Below, in pieces: positions 7,542 to 13,532 of a DNA stretch of 13,800 bases. Position 1 is the stretch's first letter. Each line of letters starts with the position of its first letter. The notes below the pieces were generated by a model. That model did no database searches, had not been told where the DNA came from, and worked only from the letters and a program-made list of their open reading frames with translations. The DNA is from an uncultured Bacteroidales bacterium (lineage in GTDB: Bacteria; Bacteroidota; Bacteroidia; Bacteroidales; F082): contig CALAZZ010000215.1 of assembly GCA_937926515.1 (NCBI GenBank), forward strand, positions 1 through 13,800, read 5' to 3'. The position numbers and the translations under genes are program-made.

Positions 7542-7580
7542 ACTTGCAATAAACCCCTAAAAAAAGGGTTTATTGCAAGT
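7542..7580. promoter_or_regulatory. 15-bp perfect inverted repeat, likely AbiEi operator
   Basis: ACTTGCAATAAACCC (7542-7556) is perfectly complementary to 7566-7580 across a 9-nt A-rich spacer. It lies 21-59 nt upstream of the abiEi start and overlaps the expected -33 region. Negative autoregulation through promoter inverted repeats is known for AbiEi. The element could alternatively be a bidirectional terminator, since on the plus strand the arm is A-rich and on the minus strand it is followed by no T-run. The operator reading fits better. Confidence 0.65.
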
Positions 7581-7644
7581 CATTTATTAAGTTTAGTACA
7601 TCCATTATCACTATTAAAAACATTGATAAAAACTACATAAAATA

Positions 7645-7731
7645 TCATCGGATTTGCATAATCCTGGTAATATTGTTATGATGTTTCTCATTTCCATCAG
7701 GATTAATTGATACGTGTCTTATTTCAATCAT
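7645..7731 (-). pseudogene. 28-residue ORF resembling the start of a DUF3892 protein
   Basis: ATG 7731 to TGA 7645-7647 gives a 28-residue peptide beginning MIEIRHVSINPDGNEKHHNN and ending ITRIMQIR. It recalls the short DUF3892 family (I.xIr...gg..HehIt.v.w), but ends where that family continues. It overlaps the preceding 30-residue ORF as ATGA. It may be a truncated remnant or a true micro-ORF. The recognition is weak. Confidence 0.25.
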
Positions 7732-7820
7732 TTTGCCAGCTTAACCACACCATTGATATTTTCCTGGTCCGATGCCTCCACCAAGGGGCGTTTCATATCT
7801 TGTGGAGATTCAGGTTTCAT
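7728..7820 (-). CDS. 30-residue ORF downstream of the helicase remnant, unrecognised
   Basis: ATG 7820 to TGA 7728-7730, reading MKPESPQDMKRPLVEASDQE and ending NGVVKLAK. It lies 40 nt after the stop of the DUF3883 pseudogene and overlaps the next ORF by ATGA, an arrangement typical of coupled genes. It is too short for a family call and may be the remnant of a longer gene or chance. Confidence 0.2.
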   Translation of the reverse strand: MKPESPQDMKRPLVEASDQENINGVVKLAK

Positions 7821-7860
7821 TGCTGAGCTGGTTTTGCTATTCTTCCATTGGCAGAAAGTA

Positions 7861-9160
7861 TTATTTGCCTTTAGATTTACGTTCGAATTTCAATTGATTT
7901 GCCGGGTTTTTGATTCGGAAGTGATACGGTACTGATTTGCAATTGATCACGATGTATAGCCATGCGACGTCGCCTAGTTGCGTGAGGCGGTTCATTTCGT
8001 TTTTGCTGAGCATGATGCTTCCATCGCTACCGCTGCGTCCTTTGACTTCGATGTTGCGTTTGATGCCCTCGGGGCTTATGCTTCGAATATCGTACCCTTC
8101 GTGGTTTTTGCTCACATCTACGGGGTTCCAACCACTGTTTGTTTCGAAATCGATGGCTGCTTTCATGGCTATGGCTTCAGCCTCATCGTCGCGGCTCATG
8201 CCGAAATGACTTTTGTATTCCACCTGGGTAAGTGGCAGCACATAGGCACACCCCAGCACCTTAGGGGCTTTTAGGCTTAGCTGGGCCATGAGGTTGAGGT
8301 TGTTGAGGCGTTGTTTCTTTTTGCCGATCATTTCGTTTATGCGGTACTGTCTGGAGATAATTTTTTCCTGCACCTTTGTATCTCCCAGGAGGCCTTTGGC
8401 CTGAAGCTGCTGCATTTCGCTTTGCAGGTCCATGATCACGCGGGAGAATGCAGATTCGAGGTATTGGCGTCGCTGGCTGGTGTCGTTTTCCACATGTTGC
8501 TTAGTGGCTTCAAATTGATGGGTAGTGATGTTGGTGAAGCTCCATTGAATGACCTCGTCGTTGCTTACAGGATTTGGGGATGTGATGGTCTTGGCGAATG
8601 CTGCTGGTGGGTGCACGTCGATGAATTTGGCCGGGGAAGTAAGCCTGAAATCGTGGTTAGGTGTTTTATATATCAGTAGAAGGCGTTCATCGGCAATGCT
8701 GTCGTCTTTCTTAGTAGGGCGATTGTCGGTAATCTGCAATTTAACAAAGAAGGCGAAGTAGTTCTGTTTGTCGTCGGGTGAGATGAGTACGGTGCCTTTG
8801 AGCATGTCTTCGCGAAATTTATTTCGAACTACCTTGATGAGGCAATCGAACAGGTGATTTCCGGGGTTGATGTAATGGACTATACCGAGCCCCCTATGAG
8901 TTGATAATCAAGAAAGACCTGCTTGTCAAAACAGAACTGGATGTTGCGTGCTGAATCGGCGAAGATGTTGTAGTCTGATTTCATGATATCGGCCATTTCG
9001 GCAGGTAGTCTGTCGATGCGGTAGATGGATTTGCGCAGTTCGGTAAATTCGCCATCGCAGTATTTGAAGGCTTTTTCGAAGAAGAGGCGTATGTAGATGA
9101 ACTAGAGGCGTTTTTCGTCGGAGTCTTCCTTGAGCACCCTTGCGTCGTTGAAGTCCCCCT
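7861..9160 (-). pseudogene. C-terminal remnant of an SNF2-family helicase with DUF3883 domain
   Basis: Two coding stretches join into one protein tail of about 430 residues. From about 9152 the minus strand reads DFNDARVLKEDSDEKRL, a TAG at 9102-9104, then FIYIRLFFEKAFKYCDGEFT and on to DYQLIGG. At the C5 run 8890-8894 (G5 on the minus strand) the frame slips; adding one G restores IGGLGIVHYINPGNHLFDCL and runs straight into the intact 314-codon frame ending at 7861. That part contains a coiled-coil stretch (residues about 104-172 of the open frame) and DUF3883 near its end (GYDI at 237-240, NIEVKGR at 251-257: the D...ExK core of a PD-(D/E)xK-like fold). Such proteins are normally about 1,000 residues with the SNF2 ATPase first and occur in DISARM-like and related phage-defence clusters. 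Here the ATPase half is missing, ending at repeat copy B. Confidence 0.8.
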
Positions 9161-9161
9161 C

Positions 9162-9248
9162 TGCCACACGAGACCTCTCGTATGGTGCCCTGAAATGTTG
9201 CTACCGGTCAGGACTAAAAGCTTAAAATGTTTCGTTGCCAGGCGATAC
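9162..9248. repeat. Direct repeat copy B with internal hairpin
   Basis: Gapless 80/87 match to 3940-4026, same orientation. Hairpin arms are 9162-9172 and 9177-9187 with loop 9173-9176. Its left edge coincides with the point (about 9152-9162) where the helicase reading stops, so this copy marks the rearrangement that removed the helicase N-terminal part. The following 100 nt up to the peptidase gene contain a GC-rich inverted motif (CCGCCAGCCGGCAG at 9298-9311) and no gene. Confidence 0.85.
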
Positions 9249-9354
9249 AATCATGCGGCAGCTGACGGCATCGAACTTACCGAGATGTATTTCATTCCGC
9301 CAGCCGGCAGACTGGGTCTTGCAGGATGATTAGAGTAATATTTATTGGCGGAAT

Positions 9355-10140
9355 TTATTCAATCTTTCCGTGTGTTATGTACTGAACCCACTGTTTCTCT
9401 AGTGTGTTTTCCGGTAAACCGTATATCGTCTCAATATTACCAGGTTCTTTTATCAGTAACACTAATTTTTCAAAACCATAAGTATCAATGAGGAATTCAA
9501 CTATAGTAACAGAAAGTCCGTAACCATTCATATGGCCAAATTCCATAGCCGATGCGGTATTGAGCTGTGTCCAGGTTGGCGGCACATTTTTACGCAAACT
9601 TGATTCTACAGAGTTTCGAATATGATCATTTACCTGACCTGCTTCGTATTGTGCATATCCTTCGTTAAGCCATTTTGGTAATTCGGCAACAACCTTATTT
9701 CCACATGCATAATACACAGCAATATGTACAAATTCATGTACAATCACCTGCATAAGGGATTCATAGGTATGAACACTTCCCGGATTCAATGGTGATACCA
9801 TCAATATTTCATCTCCAATACATGAGCCAACAACCCAGTCAGGCGCATCTGGATAATCTATTGCGTCATGAAAAGACTTCACATCGGGAAAGACTTTCAC
9901 ATCAATTTTTTTTTCGATTTGTATCCCTAAACGATTCGTGATTCTGTCGTAATTATTTTCTAAAATGATTGCAAGTGAATCTAAAACATCAATGTCACCT
10001 TCGGTTGTATAGAAGGCGAAATGCTGACTTTCTGTGGCTAAACTCAGGGATTCTGTATTTTGCCCGGCTAATTTCGGTATTGTCAAAAACACAAAAATTG
10101 CTAAAGAGAGCATGCTCAAAACTATAGGTCGAATATTCAT
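9355..10140 (-). CDS. Exported gluzincin-like (peptidase MA-like) zinc metallopeptidase
   Basis: A 261-residue protein with an N-terminal signal peptide (MNIRPIVLSMLSLAIFVFLT, cleavage probably near LAGQ at 24-27), so it acts in the periplasm or outside. The zinc site is plain: HEFVH at 135-139 inside VIVHEFVHIAVYY, and WLNEGYAQYEA at 157-167, in which Glu160 is the third ligand. That is the gluzincin/peptidase-MA arrangement, with Glu136 the catalytic base. The N-terminal half (30-125) is the usual alpha/beta lead-in with conserved-looking DVKVFPDVKSFHDAI. Substrate unknown. The upstream 236 nt carry a structured GC-rich element, and no other gene obviously shares its transcript. Confidence 0.8.
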   Translation of the reverse strand: MNIRPIVLSMLSLAIFVFLTIPKLAGQNTESLSLATESQHFAFYTTEGDIDVLDSLAIILENNYDRITNRLGIQIEKKIDVKVFPDVKSFHDAIDYPDAPDWVVGSCIGDEILMVSPLNPGSVHTYESLMQVIVHEFVHIAVYYACGNKVVAELPKWLNEGYAQYEAGQVNDHIRNSVESSLRKNVPPTWTQLNTASAMEFGHMNGYGLSVTIVEFLIDTYGFEKLVLLIKEPGNIETIYGLPENTLEKQWVQYITHGKIE

Positions 10141-10202
10141 ACTTGTGGCTATTTAACTTTATTTGTTTTTATGGTTTGAAAATATTCCCTGCTCTGTAAA
10201 CT

Positions 10203-10377
10203 GCATAACTGCCTGCTGACGTTTTGGCGCTTGGAGCTCGGGCGGATTTTGGACTCCGCCAACCGGCGGGTCAATACTCCATCCCGAATAGTTCGTATCT
10301 GATGCGAGGCAGCATGCTCCATTACCCATGCGATGCACTGAGCTTGTTGAAGCATCACCCGCCATTGAGCCACCCTG
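10203..10377. repeat. Structured GC-rich spacer between reductase and peptidase genes
   Basis: The spacer contains several mutually compatible inverted motifs: GGCGGA (10241-10246) with TCCGCC (10255-10260), and CCGCC (10256-10260) with GGCGG (10265-10269). On the minus strand GCTAAC overlaps the stop codon of the reductase gene, and a near-complement GTCAGC lies at about 10215-10220, with imperfectly complementary GC-rich sequence in between. This recalls the outer boxes and folded arms of integron attC sites, but the span (about 165 nt) is long and the GTTRRRY box is degenerate. Confidence 0.3.
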
Positions 10378-10935
10378 TTAGCTTGTCGTTGTTTTCCTGG
10401 TCTGATAGATTAGTTGAACCACTCCTGACTTAAAAATATTTGTCTTTATAAGTTTCAAATTTATTCGTTCACTTAGATTTTCAAAAAGAGGTTTTCCGCC
10501 TCCCAAAACTATTGGATGAACTGCTATTCTATAAATGTCAATTTGTCCTAGATCAATAAATGTTTTGATAAGACTAGCTCCACCGTAAAGCCATATATCT
10601 TTACCGTTCTGTTTTTTTATTTCGTTAATTCTTTCTGGGATATCCGAACTTATAAAAATCGCTTTGTCATCTTGCCTGAATTGGCTTGAAAAAACATATT
10701 TTTTCTTTGAATGGACATTTTCCCATATTTTCTGCTCGGTTTCACTTGCATTGCTTCCAGGTTGGAAATTTCCCCAGGCATCATAACTCACTCGTCCATA
10801 AAATAAAGTATCAATAGTATCTAAAAAGCCATCAAAGTTCATGTCATCGTCCATAATACACCAATCTATTTCACCATTCGGACCTTCAATAAATCCGTCA
10901 AGTGTAACTGCCAAGTCTAATATAATTTTTTTCAC
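10378..10935 (-). CDS. Dihydrofolate-reductase-fold protein of the RibD C-terminal family
   Basis: A 185-residue protein, the normal length for the YyaP/YwjB-like group. It shows the N-terminal MKKIILDLAVTLDGFIEGPN and GEIDW (1-25), the FYGRVSYDAW segment (45-54), the nucleotide-binding LYGGASLIKTF (116-126) and the HPIVLGGGKPLF motif (140-151). Members are NADPH-binding reductases, mostly of unknown substrate; they are not the FolA-type enzyme, so trimethoprim resistance should not be assumed. The ATG at 10935 is 4 nt after the arr stop, so the two are almost certainly cotranscribed. Cytoplasmic; no signal peptide. Confidence 0.88.
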   Translation of the reverse strand: MKKIILDLAVTLDGFIEGPNGEIDWCIMDDDMNFDGFLDTIDTLFYGRVSYDAWGNFQPGSNASETEQKIWENVHSKKKYVFSSQFRQDDKAIFISSDIPERINEIKKQNGKDIWLYGGASLIKTFIDLGQIDIYRIAVHPIVLGGGKPLFENLSERINLKLIKTNIFKSGVVQLIYQTRKTTTS

Positions 10936-10939
10936 CTTG

Positions 10940-11392
10940 CTATTCGTTTAATGAGTTAATTCCTTGTTCTTTCAGTTTTTTAAGGTATTCCTTCATTTTC
11001 TTAACTTGTTCGGCTGGATGTGATTGCCAAACTGTTACTTCTCCAACGACCCTAAACGGTTGAGTCGAGCGGAAAGATTGAGTTGGGTTTCCCGGGAATT
11101 TTTTATCGGTCAAGTCCGGGTCATCTTCAATCTCTCCTGTTGGTTCCACCAGGTAGATTCTTTCGCTTCCTTCACCTAATGCAAGTTCAGCACCCCATAT
11201 TGCAGCGTCCAATGTTGCAGTTAAGAAAATATATTTGGCGAATTTCTGTTGTCCGTAGTTTGAGTAATAGCCAACTTCAATCAGGTTGCCAACTTTCAGG
11301 TTTGATTTTGTCCCGTGAAAATATGTTTGGGCGAAAGGAGTTGCAGATTGTCCGCCTGGTTTTTGTTTACTTTTCCTTTTATGTTTATTCAT
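10940..11392 (-). CDS. arr: Rifampin ADP-ribosyltransferase (Arr)
   Basis: A 150-residue protein with a near-complete match to the Arr pattern: ATPFAQTYFHGTK (with the NAD-binding His-Gly-Thr), SNYGQQKFAKYIFLTATLDA, then AIWGAELALGEG, and finally IYLVEPTGEIEDDPDLTDKK and FPGNPTQSFRSTQPFRVVGE. The catalytic-site His, Tyr and Asp residues of Arr (in FHGT, SNYG/KYIF and EDDPD) are all present. Arr transfers ADP-ribose from NAD+ to the ansa-chain hydroxyl of rifampin, inactivating it. I choose ATG 11392; the open frame reaches TTG 11398, but that codon belongs to the -7 box. The basic N-terminal tail (MNKHKRKSKQKPGG) and the C-terminal lysine-rich helix are extensions beyond the core. arr genes are frequent integron cassettes and also occur on chromosomes. 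Confidence 0.93.
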   Translation of the reverse strand: MNKHKRKSKQKPGGQSATPFAQTYFHGTKSNLKVGNLIEVGYYSNYGQQKFAKYIFLTATLDAAIWGAELALGEGSERIYLVEPTGEIEDDPDLTDKKFPGNPTQSFRSTQPFRVVGEVTVWQSHPAEQVKKMKEYLKKLKEQGINSLNE

Positions 11393-11395
11393 TTC

Positions 11396-11403
11396 CAAAA
11401 TTA
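11396..11403 (-). promoter_or_regulatory. Candidate -7 box of the arr-reductase pair
   Basis: On the minus strand TAATTTTG fits TAnnTTTG exactly and ends 3 nt before the ATG at 11392. A TTGGG about 18 nt upstream could serve as the -33 element. If functional, the transcript would start on or next to the initiation codon. Confidence 0.45.
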
Positions 11404-11576
11404 ATGATTAATGGTGTCCCAACTGACAACATATTCCCTGCAAAGTCTTTAAAGGTCATGAAGAAACCTGATTATGCCGCTCATCAATTTGACGCTTAGT
11501 ACGGTAAAATTAGTGTTTATTAAAACTAAAAAAAAAATAATTAGATGCTTAGGGCTTCGCCGAAATGGACAAGTCT

Positions 11577-11625
11577 GAAATTTGAAGTTAGAAGTTTGAA
11601 ATTAGAAGTCAGAAGTTAGAAAAGT
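11577..11625 (+). repeat. Heptanucleotide tandem repeat, seven units
   Basis: Seven consecutive 7-nt units, each beginning GAA: GAAATTT, GAAGTTA, GAAGTTT, GAAATTA, GAAGTCA, GAAGTTA, GAAAAGT. The fourth unit also forms an 11-bp stem with CTTCTAATTTC at 11649-11659, so an imperfect reverse-complement copy of the motif follows downstream. It is non-coding and located 184 nt upstream of arr. Confidence 0.8.
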
Positions 11626-11698
11626 TTGTTCCATTTATCAAACTGTAGCTTCTAATTTCTAGCCTCAAATCCGGAACCACAATCCTAAGCCTGTCACT

Positions 11699-11767
11699 AC
11701 CCATAGCGATATCGGGTTAGCTGTTACGAGCCGCCCGTGCCGTACCTATTAACATTGGGTTGTAAGC
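11699..11767. repeat. Tandem hairpins after the lipoprotein gene, possible cassette boundary
   Basis: Hairpin one: ACCCATA (11699-11705) with TATCGGGT (11710-11717), seven pairs with one bulged C and a 4-nt loop. Hairpin two: GCTGTTAC (11720-11727) with GTAAGC (11762-11767), with internal CCC/GGG pairing. Position (9 nt beyond a stop codon) and quasi-palindromic form resemble a short attC-like site or a repetitive extragenic element. No T-run follows on either strand. Confidence 0.3.
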
Positions 11768-11775
11768 AGTTATCT

Positions 11776-12486
11776 TTAATTCAGATTTAATCCGATTCCA
11801 AGACCAATCCACGGCTTATTCTCATATAACCAATTTGTATTGTTCTCATCAAGAAGTTTATCAAACCCGAATGCTAAACCTATTGTTAGACTGTTTACTC
11901 CAATAATACCTGCTATCCCGTTACTCCAAACGATGCCATCATACTCATGTTGCGTAACATAATTTGTGTTTGTAGGCGAAATAAATGTATTTCCAAAGCC
12001 TGTGAACAAACCAATAGAATACCCCAGGTGCTTAAGGTTTCGCTCATTCATTTGCAAAGGGTTGATCTTATAGTAGATATTATATTTGTCTGTTCTGAAG
12101 CCTAAGTATATTGCTCCATTGACATTGCTATTAAATTGCGGCGGGATATTTTTCTCCGAAAATCTTAATTTAAGTGGAATTGTTATAAAATCAATATCAA
12201 AACTGTGTTTTATCGCTGTAAAATTGAAATTAGCTTTGGCAGGTATTTCCGGCGGATAGGATTTAAAAGGTATAAGTGTATCTACAACAATTGAGTTGTC
12301 GAAGGTAGTCGTTGGATAGGTCCGAATGCTATCACCGATTACATCTATGTATACTCTGTTTCTTTCTTTTCCTGTGTCTTTTATGTAGAAGCTCCTGTCA
12401 AGATCTTGTTTTTCAGCTATCTTTAAAGTGCCACAGCTGCAATATATCAAACAATGAAAAAATACCACATATCTAAATTTTTTCAT
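11776..12486 (-). CDS. Uncharacterised lipoprotein, outer-membrane barrel-like
   Basis: A 236-residue protein. The start MKKFRYVVFFHCLIYCSCGT is a signal sequence with a lipobox-like LIYC or YCSC, so the mature protein is probably lipid-anchored from residue 16 or 18. The middle (39-60) has VYIDVIGDSIRTYP, a motif I have seen at the front of small Bacteroidota envelope proteins. The rest alternates hydrophobic and polar residues with aromatic and glycine strand ends (GYSIGLFTGFGNTFI, NGIAGIIGVNSLTIGLAFGF, PWIGLGIGLNLN), which suggests an outer-membrane beta-barrel or barrel-like fold ending in a strand. No enzymatic motif is visible and no function can be assigned. It stands alone, with spacers of more than 300 nt on both sides. 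Confidence 0.7.
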   Translation of the reverse strand: MKKFRYVVFFHCLIYCSCGTLKIAEKQDLDRSFYIKDTGKERNRVYIDVIGDSIRTYPTTTFDNSIVVDTLIPFKSYPPEIPAKANFNFTAIKHSFDIDFITIPLKLRFSEKNIPPQFNSNVNGAIYLGFRTDKYNIYYKINPLQMNERNLKHLGYSIGLFTGFGNTFISPTNTNYVTQHEYDGIVWSNGIAGIIGVNSLTIGLAFGFDKLLDENNTNWLYENKPWIGLGIGLNLN

Positions 12487-12830
12487 ATCGATAGTATTTT
12501 CAATGGTACAATTCGTTTTTTATTCTTCTGATAGAAGGTTTAATATGTAATTTATTAGATTTCAAAGTGATTTAATTTCGCCTTCTTCAAATGTCACCCA
12601 AATATACCAATTTGTAATTTATAGCAATTGACCAGCTAATAAACAACTCTATTCTGCTGATAAATTAATCAGCTCCTACACCGTAATGGTTTTCTTATGG
12701 CGTGGAAAGAAATCAAACCTTACTGACTTCCCAATCTGGCAATAATTAGGTTGCCATGGGCTGATAAATAGGTTTTTCATTTTAATGACCCTTTGCCGGG
12801 GCCTCATTTTAGCTGCATCAACGAAGGCGA
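12487..12830. other. Intergenic region without a recognised gene
   Basis: About 340 nt, A+T rich. It contains three small hairpins: GCTGAT/ATCAGC (12656-12673), TGGCAA/TTGCCA (12737-12756) and AATGACCC paired with GGGCCTCATT (12784-12807, with a CC bulge). The last is 23 nt past the stop of the secreted-protein gene, so it could help end that minus-strand transcript, but no T-run follows. No clear TAnnTTTG box was seen for the gene starting at 12486. Confidence 0.4.
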
Positions 12831-13532
12831 TCAATAGGCATAGTAATCAATCCTGTTCAGTGATCGGCCGAAAGGATCCGGTATGTTGACCGAGAAGGAA
12901 AGGGAAGGCTTCATGGCTGTGGTGCGCATCACCGTAGTACGCCCTTTGGGTGTGGTGGTGGTGATCTCCATCACAAAGCCTTCTTCAGAAAGCATTTGAT
13001 AATATTTTGCCGTTTTGCTTGCCTTAAAGATGCCCACATCATTGGGGAGGTCGACCTCGTCGGTCATCCACAGCTCCCCGCTAAACTCCTTCACATCAAA
13101 GGTATACCTGGTGCAGCTATGGCCCAGTATGGGTTTCGTTTCGCCTGTGTTTTCCAGCTCCAGCATTTTCATTTCGGTACCCTGATTGTCCTTCATCACG
13201 GCAGCGCTGCCATTGAGGTTATCGCCTTCGCCGAGCAGGATGAGGCAGTTGTTGTTCGGCAGGTCGAAAATGGTTTGATACACGATTCTGCCACGTTCGT
13301 GCCTGATGGCGATATGGCTGAAGTCGTCATTGTAATAGCTGAAATAGGGGATGCTCTGATCGAGGTTTCCCTTGCGGTCATAGAAGTCTATTTCCATCTC
13401 TATACCAGCTGTGAAGTGGTAGCTGTTTTCATATGCTATGCGCTGATTTGTGGGGTTCAGTTTCACCTGTGCCTGTGCGCCGGTCAGTGCCAGTATGGCT
13501 GCTGCCAGCATAGTGGATGCTTTGCTTTTCAT
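12831..13532 (-). CDS. Secreted DUF4412-like protein
   Basis: A 233-residue protein from ATG 13532, chosen because it begins a textbook signal peptide (MKSKASTMLAAAILALTGAQ ending AQAQ); the frame is open to 13610 but those extra residues do not precede a signal peptide in any sensible way. After cleavage the protein is rich in beta-strands: ENSYHFTAGIEMEIDFYDRK, then a strand pair, NNNCLILL, and the segment TKPILGHSCTRYTFD with GELWMTDEVDLP, which matches the K.I.Gy.Ckky.......vWvt.e pattern of DUF4412 proteins. Those are exported proteins of unknown function in Bacteroidota. A TAAATTTA at 13550-13557, one base off the -7 consensus, is a possible promoter. It is not obviously linked to other genes. 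Confidence 0.7.
   Translation of the reverse strand: MKSKASTMLAAAILALTGAQAQVKLNPTNQRIAYENSYHFTAGIEMEIDFYDRKGNLDQSIPYFSYYNDDFSHIAIRHERGRIVYQTIFDLPNNNCLILLGEGDNLNGSAAVMKDNQGTEMKMLELENTGETKPILGHSCTRYTFDVKEFSGELWMTDEVDLPNDVGIFKASKTAKYYQMLSEEGFVMEITTTTPKGRTTVMRTTAMKPSLSFSVNIPDPFGRSLNRIDYYAY

Larger units (their letters stand above)
11404..11775. other. Intergenic region upstream of arr
   Basis: About 370 nt with no convincing gene. It holds an A-rich run near 11524-11540, a heptanucleotide tandem repeat at 11577-11625, an 11-bp inverted repeat (11598-11608 with 11649-11659), and a structured segment at 11699-11767 next to the stop of the lipoprotein gene. Confidence 0.5.

Noticed and set aside
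7542..7580. CRISPR repeat or intrinsic terminator
   Set aside because: There is a single palindrome with no repeated units or spacers, no T-run on the minus strand, and it lies over a promoter rather than after a gene.
8981..9250. Minus-strand ORF covering repeat copy B and the helicase remnant
   Set aside because: It is a different frame from the one that gives sensible helicase-tail protein (FIYIRLFFEKAFKYCDGEF), and its serine-rich middle is an out-of-frame artefact.
10378..10935. Trimethoprim-resistant dihydrofolate reductase (dfr) next to arr
   Set aside because: The sequence is of the RibD C-terminal/YyaP type (LYGGASL, HPIVLGGGKPLF), not FolA or Dfr, so resistance should not be claimed.
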